Below, one piece after another: positions 30,797 through 39,452 of a stretch of DNA of 64,000 nt. Source of the DNA: an uncultured Collinsella sp. (GTDB taxonomy: Bacteria; Actinomycetota; Coriobacteriia; Coriobacteriales; Coriobacteriaceae); the NCBI GenBank assembly GCA_959026535.1, contig CAUFMB010000003.1, positions 1 through 64,000 on the forward strand, written 5' to 3'. Position 1 is the stretch's first letter. Each line of letters begins with the position of its first letter. A program made the translations under genes and the position numbers. The notes under the pieces were generated by a model that was given only the letters and a program-made list of their open reading frames with translations, was not told the origin of the DNA and ran no database searches.

Positions 30797-30921
30797 GGAC
30801 CAAGACGAGGTTACTTTCCAACGCGTCCTCGGGCATGCGGCATAATTTTGATCCGCGCTTCGCGCTACAAAATAATGCCGCGCCCTGCGGAATGCGTTGG
30901 AAAGTAACCTCGTCTTGGTCC
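30797..30921. repeat. Large nested palindrome 1
   Basis: Perfect 28-nt arms (30797-30824 and 30894-30921) containing GGTTACTTTCCAACGC. Inside is a 12-nt stem around CGGCATAATTTT (30838-30849 with 30869-30880, one mismatch) and a GCGC-TTC-GCGC tip (30855-30865). No U-tract follows on either strand. Confidence 0.9.
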
Positions 30922-30982
30922 TAGGAGCACGTACTCCATGCACAGTTCTCAATCATGTTCTGGGGGCTGATACAAATTTGGT

Positions 30983-31033
30983 GGCTCGGCTTTGCCGAGC
31001 CCTTATGTGAGGAGGCCGGAGCTTTAGCTCCGG
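30983..31033. terminator. Two tandem short hairpins
   Basis: GGCTCGGC-TTT-GCCGAGCC (30983-31001) and CCGGAGC-TTTA-GCTCCGG (31016-31033) are both perfect. They lie between the two large palindromes and have no strong U-run, so termination is only possible. Confidence 0.5.
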
Positions 31034-31102
31034 TCTCGCTCAATTTCTTATTAGATTAAGTGAGCGATCAGGGAATCGCACTTCCTCTGCCTCGTTAACG
31101 CA

Positions 31103-31227
31103 GGGCCCGCCCTGGTGTTACTTTTCAGAACACTCCGCAGGACGGAGGAAGCCCCGCAGCGCGTAGCGCGCAGCGGGGCTTCCGACATGTCCGAGGACGT
31201 TCTGAAAAGTAACACCAGGGCGGGCCC
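31103..31227. repeat. Large nested palindrome 2
   Basis: Perfect 29-nt arms (31103-31131 and 31199-31227) include GTGTTACTTTTCAGAAC. The inner 11-bp stem GGAAGCCCCGC/GCGGGGCTTCC (31147-31157 and 31173-31183) is capped by a CGCG-TAG-CGCG tip. It begins 14 bases after the oppF stop, so it may end or protect the opp transcript. Confidence 0.9.
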
Positions 31228-31241
31228 GGACAGATCACCGA

Positions 31242-32270
31242 CTACAGGTCGATGTGCGATTCCTTGATCGGGAACGGCTCGGCGAAGTGGCACGCGCAGC
31301 AGTGGCCCGGGGCGACTTCCTTAAACTCGGGAAGCTTCTCGGAGCAGATGCCCTGCGCGATCGGGCAGCGCGTGTGGAAACGGCAGCCGGTCGGCGGATC
31401 CAGCGGCGACGGCGGATCGCCGGCAAGGATTATGCGCTTACGGGTCTTCTGGATATCCGGATCGGGAACCGGCACGGCAGACAGCAGCGACTGCGTGTAC
31501 GGATGGTGAGGCTCGCTATAGAGCGTCTTCCAGTCCGAAACCTCGACCATTTTACCCAGATACATAACGGCAACGCGATCGGAGATATGCTGCACGACGG
31601 ACAGGTCGTGGGCGATAAACAGATACGCGGTACCGAACTTGTCCTGCAGTTCCTTGAGCAGGTTCAGAACCTGGGCCTGAATGGACACATCCAGAGCGGA
31701 TACCGGCTCGTCGCAGATGATCAGCTTGGGCTTCAGAGCGAACGCGCGGGCAATGCCGACACGCTGACGCTGACCGCCCGAGAACTCGTGCGGATAGCGG
31801 TTGATGTGCTCGGGGTTCAGACCGACGACGTCCAGCAGCTCGCGGACGCGCTCGATACGCTCCTCCTTGGTACCCACACCATGAATGGTCATAGGCTCGG
31901 AGACGATCTCGCCGATGGTCATACGAGGGTTGAGCGAAGCATAGGGGTCCTGGAAGATGAACTGCATCTCGCGACGCATATCCTTGATCTCGTGCTTGCT
32001 CATCTCGGCAACGTCTTTGCCCTGGAAAAACACTTTGCCTGCCGTCGGCTTGGTCAGGCGCATGATGGTGCGGCCCGTGGTGGACTTACCGCAACCAGAC
32101 TCGCCGACCAGGCCAAAGGTCTCGCCCGGATAAATCTCGAACGAAATGTCATTCACAGCAGAGACGACACGCTTGGAGAAGCGCTTGGCGAACATGCCGG
32201 ACTCAGCGGGAAACTCCTTAGAGAGGTGCTCGACCTTCAGCAGCGGAGTACGCTCGTTGGTATCTGCCAT
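31242..32270 (-). CDS. oppF: Oligopeptide ABC transporter ATPase OppF-like
   Basis: This is a nucleotide-binding subunit of 342 residues. Walker A is GLVGESGCGKSTTGR, the Q-loop is FIFQDPYASLNPR, the signature is FSGGQRQRVGIARA and Walker B is LIICDEPVSALDVS. The C-terminal OppD/F extension has the four-Cys pattern GCRFHTRCPIAQGIC...CC seen in peptide transporters. It is the last gene of oppABCDF; its ATG at 32270 overlaps the oppD stop by one base, showing coupling. It energises peptide import together with OppD. A large palindrome follows. Confidence 0.94.
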   Translation of the reverse strand: MADTNERTPLLKVEHLSKEFPAESGMFAKRFSKRVVSAVNDISFEIYPGETFGLVGESGCGKSTTGRTIMRLTKPTAGKVFFQGKDVAEMSKHEIKDMRREMQFIFQDPYASLNPRMTIGEIVSEPMTIHGVGTKEERIERVRELLDVVGLNPEHINRYPHEFSGGQRQRVGIARAFALKPKLIICDEPVSALDVSIQAQVLNLLKELQDKFGTAYLFIAHDLSVVQHISDRVAVMYLGKMVEVSDWKTLYSEPHHPYTQSLLSAVPVPDPDIQKTRKRIILAGDPPSPLDPPTGCRFHTRCPIAQGICSEKLPEFKEVAPGHCCACHFAEPFPIKESHIDL

Positions 32271-33361
32271 TACGCCTCGCCTCCCTTCTTGGAATCCTTG
32301 CGCGTACGGGACGTCTCAGGAGCGTTCTTGAGGAACTCGGGGTCACCGGAGTAGTGGCACGCAGAATAGTGGCCAGACTCGGTGACAACACGCTCAGGGC
32401 GCTGCTTACGGCACTTGTCCGTCGCATAGGGGCAGCGAGGAGAGAAGACGCAGCCCTCGGGCAGGTTCATGAGCGAAGGCGGGTTGCCGTGAATCGGCGT
32501 AAGCGGCTTCTTCTCTTCGATGGCCTGCTCCGGGATGGAGCGGATAAGGCCCCAGGTGTAGGGGTGGCGGCTCTCGTAGAAGATTTCCTCAGCAGTACCG
32601 AACTCGACGGGACGGCCGGCGTACATAACCATGATCTTATCGGCCATATCGGCAACGACGCCCAGGTCATGGGTAATCATGATGATGGCGTTGCCGTTCT
32701 TCTCCTGCATTTCCTGCATGAGCTCGATAATCTGAGCCTGGATGGTAACGTCCAGAGCAGTCGTGGGCTCGTCGGCAATCAGGATATCGGGATCACAGGC
32801 AAGAGCCATGGCAATCATGACGCGCTGACGCATACCGCCGGAGAACTGGTGCGGATACTCATTGACGCGCTTCTCGGGCTCGGGGATACCCACGAGGTCC
32901 AAAAGCTCGGTAGCACGCTTGAGTGCCTCCTGCTTGGAGTAGCCACGGTGCAGACGAAGGCCCTCACCCACCTGCTTGCCGATCTTATAGACCGGGTTCA
33001 AGGAGGTCATAGGATCTTGAAAGATCATCGCGATATCGTTGCCGCGAATGTGCTGCATCTCTTCCTCGGTCATCTCGAGGATAGAACGACCGCGATAGCG
33101 AACGTCGCCGCCCTCGATCTTCCCCGGAGGCATCGAAATAAGGCCCATGATGGTCATGGCGGTCACGGACTTACCGGAGCCGGACTCACCGACGACACCC
33201 AGGGTCTCGCCGCGATCGAGCGTGTAGGAGACACCGTCGACAGCGCGAACGACGCCATCCTCGGTGTGGAAATACATCTTAAGGTCATCGACCTCGAGCA
33301 GATGCTGGCCCTCGGGAACCGGCTGGTCCTTCAGGTCCACATAGTTCTTGTTCTTCTTCAT
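32270..33361 (-). CDS. oppD: Oligopeptide ABC transporter ATPase OppD-like
   Basis: This is an ATP-binding subunit of 363 residues. Walker A is [14 protein letters not shown], the Q-loop is [12 protein letters not shown], the signature is [15 protein letters not shown], and Walker B is [14 protein letters not shown]. The C-terminal part has the [14 protein letters not shown] cluster. The short basic N- and C-terminal tails are normal. ATG at 33361 is two bases past the oppC stop. It pairs with OppF as the heterodimeric motor of the peptide importer. Confidence 0.94.
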   Translation of the reverse strand: MKKNKNYVDLKDQPVPEGQHLLEVDDLKMYFHTEDGVVRAVDGVSYTLDRGETLGVVGESGSGKSVTAMTIMGLISMPPGKIEGGDVRYRGRSILEMTEEEMQHIRGNDIAMIFQDPMTSLNPVYKIGKQVGEGLRLHRGYSKQEALKRATELLDLVGIPEPEKRVNEYPHQFSGGMRQRVMIAMALACDPDILIADEPTTALDVTIQAQIIELMQEMQEKNGNAIIMITHDLGVVADMADKIMVMYAGRPVEFGTAEEIFYESRHPYTWGLIRSIPEQAIEEKKPLTPIHGNPPSLMNLPEGCVFSPRCPYATDKCRKQRPERVVTESGHYSACHYSGDPEFLKNAPETSRTRKDSKKGGEA

Positions 33362-33363
33362 CC

Positions 33364-34299
33364 TTATGCGTCCTTCATCTTGACGTCGAGGGCGTCGCGC
33401 AGACCATCACCCAGCAGGGTGAAGGCGAGCACCGTCGAGAGAATTGCCAGACCGGGCATGATCATCATCCAGGGAGCAGTCAGAAGATACTGCTGACCGT
33501 CCTGAATCATGGAGCCCCACGAAGGCGTAGGCGGAATAACGCCCATGCCGAGGAAGGACAGTGCGGACTCGGTCAGAATGGCGCCACCAATGTTCATGGT
33601 CGCGTAGACCACGATGGAGGCGACGGAGTTCGGGAAAATGTGACGCACGACGATACGAGCATCAGATGCACCCATCGCGCGCGCAGCGTCAACATAGTCG
33701 TTTTCCTTGACCGTCAAGATTGCAGAGCGGAAGACGCGAGCAATCGAAGGCCAGCCGAGAATACCGATGGCGATAAAGACGTTCTGAAGACCACGGCCGA
33801 TAACGGCGATCATGGCGACGACGAACAGCACGTACGGGAACGCTAGGAAGATATCCGCACAGCGCATGATGATCGTATCCCAGATGCCGCCGTAGAAACC
33901 GGCCAGAGCACCCATGACCAGACCGATCAACGTGGAGATCGCAGTGGCCATAATACCGACGGAAAGCGAAACGCGTGCACCGTAGATAACGCGGACGAGG
34001 ATGTCACGACCAAGGGCGTCGGTGCCAAACGGGTGCTCCGCACACGGAGCCAGCAGCGACGTCTGGGCCATGGTAGTCGAGTCGGAAGCCGTCGGCGAAC
34101 CGAGCCAGGGCTTAGCCCACAGATCTGCGGTCAGGGCAACCACAACGACGATGATGATCCAGCAAACACCGATAACGGCGAGCTTGTTCTTACGAAGACG
34201 CTTGAAAGCGTCGCCCCACAGCGTGCGGGACTTGGCGGGAGCAGATGCGGCCTTGGTGGCGGTAGCCTGCTCCTGAGACTGAGAATCAGTTTCCTGCAT
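33364..34299 (-). CDS. oppC: Oligopeptide ABC permease OppC-like
   Basis: This is a membrane subunit of 311 residues with an N-terminal cytoplasmic Gln/Ala-rich tail and about six helices. The OppC N-terminal signature (RTLWGDAFKRLRKNKLAVIG) is present, as is the coupling-helix region DYVDAARAMGASDARIVVRH. It forms the channel with OppB. ATG at 34299 has AAGGGAGG upstream. The OppB stop is 14 bases upstream. Confidence 0.94.
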   Translation of the reverse strand: MQETDSQSQEQATATKAASAPAKSRTLWGDAFKRLRKNKLAVIGVCWIIIVVVVALTADLWAKPWLGSPTASDSTTMAQTSLLAPCAEHPFGTDALGRDILVRVIYGARVSLSVGIMATAISTLIGLVMGALAGFYGGIWDTIIMRCADIFLAFPYVLFVVAMIAVIGRGLQNVFIAIGILGWPSIARVFRSAILTVKENDYVDAARAMGASDARIVVRHIFPNSVASIVVYATMNIGGAILTESALSFLGMGVIPPTPSWGSMIQDGQQYLLTAPWMMIMPGLAILSTVLAFTLLGDGLRDALDVKMKDA

Positions 34300-34313
34300 G
34301 AGACGTACCTCCC

Positions 34314-35351
34314 TTAGGCCTTATCCGACGGACCGCCAAGGCGGATGCGCGGGTCGAGGAATGCATAGCTAATGTCGACGAGCAGGTTGATCACCATGAC
34401 GACGACGACGATGAGCGTAACGCCGCCCATAACGATGGGCCAGTCACGCATGCTAATGGCGCGATAGACCTCATAGCCGATACCGGGCCAGTTAAAGACC
34501 GTCTCGGTCAGGATGGCGCCCGAAAGCATGCCACCGAAGTCGACACCAATATAGGTAACGACGGGGATGAGTGCATTCTTAAGCGCATGCTTGATGATGA
34601 TCGCGCGATTGGAGAGACCCTTGGCCTTTGCCGTGCGGATGTAATCCTGGTTCATGACGTCGAGCAGCTGCGAGCGCATAATGCGGGCGGCGTAAGCGGT
34701 CGAAACCGAAGCCAGCGTAATGGTCGGGAGCACATAGTGCATCCAATCCTGATACTGAGAGCTGGAACCGCCGGCACCCGAAATCGGCATGGAGAATGCA
34801 CCGCCCGTGGCGTCCTTGAGAATGACGCCAAAGAACAGCTGCAGCAACATACCGAGCCAGAAAGCCGGGACGGCAACGAGAATCGACGTGGTGAGCGTTA
34901 CCAAAATATCCCAGAAGGAATAACGCTTAACCGCCGAAATGATACCCGCACCGATACCCATGATTGCCTCGAGCACGATGGCGCACGCGGCAAGTTTGAC
35001 CGTATACGGATACTTCTGGGCAAAGATTTCCGTAACCGGCAGCTTGCGCTGATACGAATTGCCCAGATCGCCATGAAGCAGGCCGTTCATGTAATATAAG
35101 TAACGGTCCACGAGCGACGTTTGAACGGGGTCGCCGTTCTCGTCAAGGATCGCGTTGCCGTCCTCGTCCGACTGGACCAGGTGATAGCGGACGCGAAGCT
35201 GAAGCTCCACCTCGGGGGACAGAGCCTTGTCTCCACCGATCAGCTTGATCGGATCTCCCGGCACGATATTCTGGAGGGCGAACAGAATCAGCGTAACGCC
35301 CAAAAACACCGGGATGAACTGAAGCACACGTTTAACGATGTACTTACCCAT
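34314..35351 (-). CDS. oppB: Oligopeptide ABC permease OppB-like
   Basis: This is a membrane subunit of 345 residues. The amino-terminal signature KYIVKRVLQFIPVFLGVTLI and the EAA-type loop DYIRTAKAKGLSNRAIIIKHAL are present, and the end (YAFLDPRIRLGG) is typical. An insertion of about 30 acidic residues (VQSDEDGNAILDENGDPVQT) lies in the first extracytoplasmic loop. ATG at 35351. It is separated from oppA by a hairpin of 10 bp, which probably sets the ratio of binding protein to channel. Confidence 0.94.
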   Translation of the reverse strand: MGKYIVKRVLQFIPVFLGVTLILFALQNIVPGDPIKLIGGDKALSPEVELQLRVRYHLVQSDEDGNAILDENGDPVQTSLVDRYLYYMNGLLHGDLGNSYQRKLPVTEIFAQKYPYTVKLAACAIVLEAIMGIGAGIISAVKRYSFWDILVTLTTSILVAVPAFWLGMLLQLFFGVILKDATGGAFSMPISGAGGSSSQYQDWMHYVLPTITLASVSTAYAARIMRSQLLDVMNQDYIRTAKAKGLSNRAIIIKHALKNALIPVVTYIGVDFGGMLSGAILTETVFNWPGIGYEVYRAISMRDWPIVMGGVTLIVVVVMVINLLVDISYAFLDPRIRLGGPSDKA

Positions 35352-35381
35352 ACCACTCCCCTATCTAGGGATTAACCTAAA

Positions 35382-35411
35382 TGGGATGCCGATCGCCAGA
35401 CCGGCATCCCA
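35382..35411 (-). terminator. Hairpin between oppA and oppB
   Basis: A perfect 10-bp stem TGGGATGCCG/CGGCATCCCA with a 10-nt loop and no U-tract. It probably gives partial termination or 3' protection of the oppA message. Confidence 0.65.
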
Positions 35412-35507
35412 AAATTACCATCAGCCAGTTTACCCCAGGTTAGGGAGAACTGTATGTTTCCCATGAGGTCTACGTAAATACTTGACCCTCACGGAAGCTG
35501 CAAACTC

Positions 35508-37184
35508 TTAGGCGAGCTCAGCGGTACCCAGCTCGGCGTGCTTCTGCGGATCGACATAGAGGTGCTTGATGCGATCGGAGCCGACGATGGTGTGCGTGTA
35601 GAACATCACCGGGATGACCGGGCAGTCGGCAGCAACCATTGCATCGGCCTCCTGCATCTTAGCGACGCGCTCCTCGTCGTCAACAATAGTACGAGCCTCG
35701 TCGACCTTGGCGTCGAACTCGGGGTTGTTGTAACCGGAGCGGTTGTCGCCACCGAGGGAATCAGAGTGGAACAGCGGATACAGGAAGTTGTCCATAATCG
35801 GGTAGTCGGCAATCCAACCCAGACGACCGAACTGATAGTTAAAGTTCTGGTACTGCTCGAGCAAGGCAGACCACTCAGGGGTTTCGGAGACAGCGGTAAC
35901 GCCAACCTTGGCGAGGTCACCGATGATGGACTCCATGATCTCCTTGTGACCGCCGTCCTGGTTGTAGGAAAGGGTCACGCTAATGCCACGATCCCCGTTA
36001 GCGCCAGCGGGAGCAACCTTGTCGAGGTACTCGTTAGCCTTGTCGACATCGTAGGCGCAGAACTCCCATGCGCCCTCCTTGTAGCCATCGATACCCGGAG
36101 GAACAATGCCGTCGGCAGGGGTACGGGTACCCTTGAAGATGGTCTTGCAGATGGCCTCACGGTTGATGGCCAGGGAGATGCCCCTACGCAGGTCGGCGTT
36201 GTTGAACGGCTCGGCCGTGGTGTTGCAGGTCAGATAGTACGTGGAAGGCTCGGCGCCGAGCAGCATGCGCTCGCCGTCACCCATGGTGTAGCCGTCCTTG
36301 GACACGCCGCGATCCTTCTTGGCGGCATCGATCTGAGCAACGGGAACGTCGCAGACATCGAGGTTACCGGCCTGGAACTCCTTGTAAGCAGTCTCCATGT
36401 CCTTGATGACCTGGAAGTGGATGCCATCGATCTTGGCCTTGTCGCCATAGTAATCGTCGAACTTCTTGAGGTTGATCTCCTGACCATCCTCCCACTTGCC
36501 GTCCATCATGAACGGGCCGTTACCGACCGGTGCAAGATAGAAGCTCTTGACATCGGACTCGGCGCACTCGGGAACCGGGGCCAGAGCCGGGTGAGAGGCG
36601 ACGAAGGGGAAGTCGGCGTAAGCGGAAGACAGCTTGACGACGAGGGTCTCATCGTCGGGGCAAGTAACACCGCTGAGCTCGGTAGCGTTACCGGCAAGCA
36701 GGTCGTCATAGCCCTCGACCATAGAAAGGTGATAGGAGACCTCGGAAGGGCCGTACTCGGTAGCGATGGCCGACTTGGTGTTGACCAGACGCTCCCAACC
36801 GAGCTTGAAGGACTTGGAGGTAACGTCGTCACCGTTGTGGAACTTGGCCTTCTTGATCTTGAAGGTGAACTCGGTGGCGTCGTCGTTGGCCTCAAAGGAC
36901 TCGCAAGCCAGCGGAACGATCTCGCCCTTCTCGGCGTCATAAGAGGTCAGAGCATCAAAGAGCTGGTACTCGACCTGAGTGCCCTGGTCCTCCTGGACGT
37001 TATAGGGGTCGATGCAGACCGGGTTGTTGATGTAGAAGTTCAGCGTCGAACCGGACTCAGAACCGGAAGCGTCGCCGCCCTTCTTGCCGCATGCGGCAAG
37101 AAAAGCCATGGAGCTCGCAGCAAGGGTACCGCCGACAAAGGCGCGACGACCCATAACGGGCTGGTGGAACATAGAATCAGCCAT
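35508..37184 (-). CDS. oppA: Peptide ABC transporter substrate-binding lipoprotein OppA-like
   Basis: This is a family 5 solute-binding protein of 558 residues. The signal peptide has a twin-arginine-like start (GRRAFVGGTLAASS) and lipobox LAAC at about 30-33, then a Gly/Ser linker. Family blocks include AEPSTYYLTCNTTAEPF and DLRRGISLAINREAICK. It captures peptides for the OppBCDF complex. ATG at 37184 has AAGGAGG six bases upstream; an in-frame ATG 49 codons earlier (37331) would put 50 non-signal residues in front and lies within the promoter. First gene of oppABCDF. Confidence 0.93.
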   Translation of the reverse strand: MADSMFHQPVMGRRAFVGGTLAASSMAFLAACGKKGGDASGSESGSTLNFYINNPVCIDPYNVQEDQGTQVEYQLFDALTSYDAEKGEIVPLACESFEANDDATEFTFKIKKAKFHNGDDVTSKSFKLGWERLVNTKSAIATEYGPSEVSYHLSMVEGYDDLLAGNATELSGVTCPDDETLVVKLSSAYADFPFVASHPALAPVPECAESDVKSFYLAPVGNGPFMMDGKWEDGQEINLKKFDDYYGDKAKIDGIHFQVIKDMETAYKEFQAGNLDVCDVPVAQIDAAKKDRGVSKDGYTMGDGERMLLGAEPSTYYLTCNTTAEPFNNADLRRGISLAINREAICKTIFKGTRTPADGIVPPGIDGYKEGAWEFCAYDVDKANEYLDKVAPAGANGDRGISVTLSYNQDGGHKEIMESIIGDLAKVGVTAVSETPEWSALLEQYQNFNYQFGRLGWIADYPIMDNFLYPLFHSDSLGGDNRSGYNNPEFDAKVDEARTIVDDEERVAKMQEADAMVAADCPVIPVMFYTHTIVGSDRIKHLYVDPQKHAELGTAELA

Positions 37185-37280
37185 GCCATCCTCCTTATGA
37201 GATAGGACAAAGTAAGTTCGGTCGGGCAACGTCAAGACAGCCCAATCGAACCATTCAAACGCGGTCCGCCGTTTTGGCTG

Positions 37281-37312
37281 GTTATACAAAGCGGACCAAC
37301 GTATTGCAATAC
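37281..37312 (-). promoter_or_regulatory. oppA promoter with perfect operator-like palindrome
   Basis: TTGCAA (37304-37309), 17-nt spacer, TATAAC (37281-37286). The -35 lies inside the 12-bp perfect palindrome GTATTGCAATAC (37301-37312), so a regulator there would affect RNA polymerase binding directly. Confidence 0.6.
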
Positions 37313-37427
37313 AGTAGCGCATTTTATGCACGATTTGGGGCTAATTCCGGTTAACGGTCGAGAATTTCTTTAGTTGGGCGAAGTATGTGGGGATATTTTG
37401 ACTCTGTTACAAATATGTAAACAAAAA

Positions 37428-37449
37428 GGGTCCCGCACATGCGAGACCC
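37428..37449 (-). terminator. Terminator of secG
   Basis: GGGTCTCGCATGTGCGGGACCC on the minus strand (stem GGGTC/GACCC with inner CGCA/TGCG) is followed by TTTTTG. It is 25 bases after the secG stop. Confidence 0.85.
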
Positions 37450-37474
37450 ATTGCAAACGTATATACGCCGATGC

Positions 37475-37729
37475 TTAGTAGCCCACGATGCCCTGCGGGA
37501 AGAAGAACATGCACAGCACGACGCACGCAGCAAACACGACAGCCATGATGACGGTCAGGCGGTCAAGGTTCTGCTCCATAACGCCTGTGGCTGAGCTGGA
37601 GTTATACAGCGAGCTGGCAATCATATCCGAAACGCCGGTACCCTTACCGGAATGCATCAGGACGAGAATCGTCAGCGCCACGGCAGAAACAGCCCAAACG
37701 ACAAACAGAAGAATCTGGAACGGACCCAT
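37475..37729 (-). CDS. secG: Preprotein translocase subunit SecG
   Basis: The protein has 84 residues with two membrane helices (about 3-22 and 60-79) and the loop motif LMHSGKGTGVSDMI typical of SecG, an auxiliary subunit of the SecYEG translocon. It lies downstream of gpmI on the same strand, as secG does next to glycolytic genes in many Gram-positive genomes, and has its own terminator. ATG at 37729. Confidence 0.92.
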   Translation of the reverse strand: MGPFQILLFVVWAVSAVALTILVLMHSGKGTGVSDMIASSLYNSSSATGVMEQNLDRLTVIMAVVFAACVVLCMFFFPQGIVGY

Positions 37730-37838
37730 AGATAAGCTCCTTAATAGAACAATTCAAACTCCAGTACTGTACCACAATCCCCCGCTCTCCCCTACCTGCC
37801 ACTCGGGGACGGGGCGGAAATGGCAGAAATACCAAAAA

Positions 37839-37866
37839 GGGGATTGTCCGATTGTGGACAACCCCC
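37839..37866 (-). terminator. Terminator of gpmI
   Basis: GGGG-TTGTCC pairs with GGACAA-CCCC around 6 nt (one A/C mismatch). It is followed on the minus strand by TTTTT, 28 bases after the gpmI stop. Confidence 0.85.
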
Positions 37867-37893
37867 TTGCTAGAAAACGGTATTTGTTTTCTC

Positions 37894-39447
37894 TTAGGCC
37901 TCGGTGGCGAGCACGCGGCCCGTCATCTCGGCGGAAGGCTCCAGACCAGCCATGGTGAGCATAGTCGGGGCGATATCGGAAAGACGACCGTCCTCGATAC
38001 CGGTGAGCTGTGCCTTCTCATCAACGATGATGAACGGCACGCGGTTGGTGGTGTGCGCCGTAAACGGATGCTTGGAACCGTCGGAAGCAACGTCAAACAT
38101 GTGATCGGCGTTGCCGTGATCGGCGGTAATCAGTGCAAAGCCGCCCTTGGCGAGAATCGCCGGGACAACCTTGGACAGGGCATCGTCAACAGCCTCAACG
38201 GCCTTAACGGCAGCGTCGAAGACACCGGTGTGACCAACCATGTCGCAGTTCGCGAAGTTCACGATGTAGAAATCAGCGCGATCCTCGTTGATGGCGGCGA
38301 CAAGCTTCTCGGTAACCTCGGGAGCGCTCATCTCGGGCTGCAAATCGTAGGTAGCGACCTTGGGGGAAGCGACGAGCACACGCTCCTCGCCCTCCTTGGG
38401 CTCCTCGATGCCACCGTTGAGGAAGAACGTCACGTGGGCGTACTTCTCGGTCTCGGCGGTGTGCAGCTGCTTCAGGCCATTGGCGGCGATAACGTCGGCC
38501 AGGACGTTCTCGGGGAACGTCTTGGGGAAGGCGACCTCGACGTCAAACGTCGGATCGTACTCGGTCATCGTCACAAAGTGCGAGAGCTTGATCTGCTCGC
38601 GCTCAAAGCCGTCGAACTCCTTGTCCGTGAACACGCGGGTCATCTGACGTGCGCGGTCGGGACGGAAGTTGAAGAAAATAGCCGCGTCGCCCTCGTGGAT
38701 GCCCTCGTTGTGGGCAGCGAAGGGCTCGACGAACTCGTCGCCGCGCGGGTCCTTCTCGTAGTAGGCCTTGATACCGGCAACGGGGTCGGTATCAGCATCG
38801 GACGCGTTGACCATGACGTCGTAGGCGCGCTGGATGCGCTCCCAACGGTTGTCGCGGTCCATCGCCCAATAACGGCCCGAGACGGTGGCAACGCGAGCGT
38901 CGCAACCGGTCTCCTCGGAAATCTTGGCCAGGAAGGCGCAGAACTCACTCATGTAACCGGCACCGGACTGCGGGTCAACGTCGCGGCCATCCATGAAGGC
39001 GTGGACGCGAACGGTCTTGACACCATGCTCGGCAGCCATCTTGACCAGAGCCTCGACGTGGTTCATGTGGGAGTGAACGCCGCCAGGGCTCATAAGGCCC
39101 ATGAGGTGGAGAGTCTTGCCGTCAGCCTTGACATCGTCCATGGCCTTGACGAAAACCTCGTTCTTGGCGATGGAGCCGTCCTTGATGGCATTGTTGATGC
39201 GCGAAAGCTCCTGGAACACGATGCGACCGGCACCGATGTTGAGGTGACCCACCTCGGAGTTGCCCATCTGGCCGTCGGGAAGGCCCACGTCCTCGCCCGA
39301 AGCACCGAGCGTGGTGTGAGGATACTTCTCGTACAGGCCATCAAGGAAGGGCGTCTTGGCAGCGGCGACGGCGTTCTCGCCATCAGCCGGAGCCAGGCCG
39401 CAGCCGTCCATGATAATCAGGAGCGCAGGAAGATGACGTTGTGCCAT
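37894..39447 (-). CDS. gpmI: 2,3-bisphosphoglycerate-independent phosphoglycerate mutase
   Basis: This is an alkaline-phosphatase-superfamily mutase of 517 residues that interconverts 3- and 2-phosphoglycerate. The catalytic serine is in DGQMGNSEVGHLN and the first Asp in IIMDGCGL. Further metal and substrate residues are in AFMDGRDVDP, FNFRPDRARQMT, FANCDMVGHTG and ITADHGNAD. ATG at 39447 is five bases after the tpiA stop. It is the last gene of pgk-tpiA-gpmI and is followed by a good terminator. It is a manganese enzyme in most bacteria. Confidence 0.97.
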   Translation of the reverse strand: MAQRHLPALLIIMDGCGLAPADGENAVAAAKTPFLDGLYEKYPHTTLGASGEDVGLPDGQMGNSEVGHLNIGAGRIVFQELSRINNAIKDGSIAKNEVFVKAMDDVKADGKTLHLMGLMSPGGVHSHMNHVEALVKMAAEHGVKTVRVHAFMDGRDVDPQSGAGYMSEFCAFLAKISEETGCDARVATVSGRYWAMDRDNRWERIQRAYDVMVNASDADTDPVAGIKAYYEKDPRGDEFVEPFAAHNEGIHEGDAAIFFNFRPDRARQMTRVFTDKEFDGFEREQIKLSHFVTMTEYDPTFDVEVAFPKTFPENVLADVIAANGLKQLHTAETEKYAHVTFFLNGGIEEPKEGEERVLVASPKVATYDLQPEMSAPEVTEKLVAAINEDRADFYIVNFANCDMVGHTGVFDAAVKAVEAVDDALSKVVPAILAKGGFALITADHGNADHMFDVASDGSKHPFTAHTTNRVPFIIVDEKAQLTGIEDGRLSDIAPTMLTMAGLEPSAEMTGRVLATEA

Positions 39448-39452
39448 ATGTC

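Larger units (their letters stand above)
30654..31241. other. Gene-free 588-base region of hairpins
   Basis: No gene is supported between tRNA-Leu and oppF. From left to right it holds the tRNA-Leu promoter, a large nested palindrome (30797-30921), two short hairpins (30983-31033) and a second large nested palindrome (31103-31227). Nearly half of the bases are in inverted repeats. Confidence 0.8.
37185..37474. other. Intergenic region before oppA
   Basis: This 290-base stretch contains the oppA promoter (37281-37312) and the secG terminator (37428-37449). Between lies an imperfect GGTCCGC/GCGGACC inverted repeat. No gene is seen. Confidence 0.6.
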
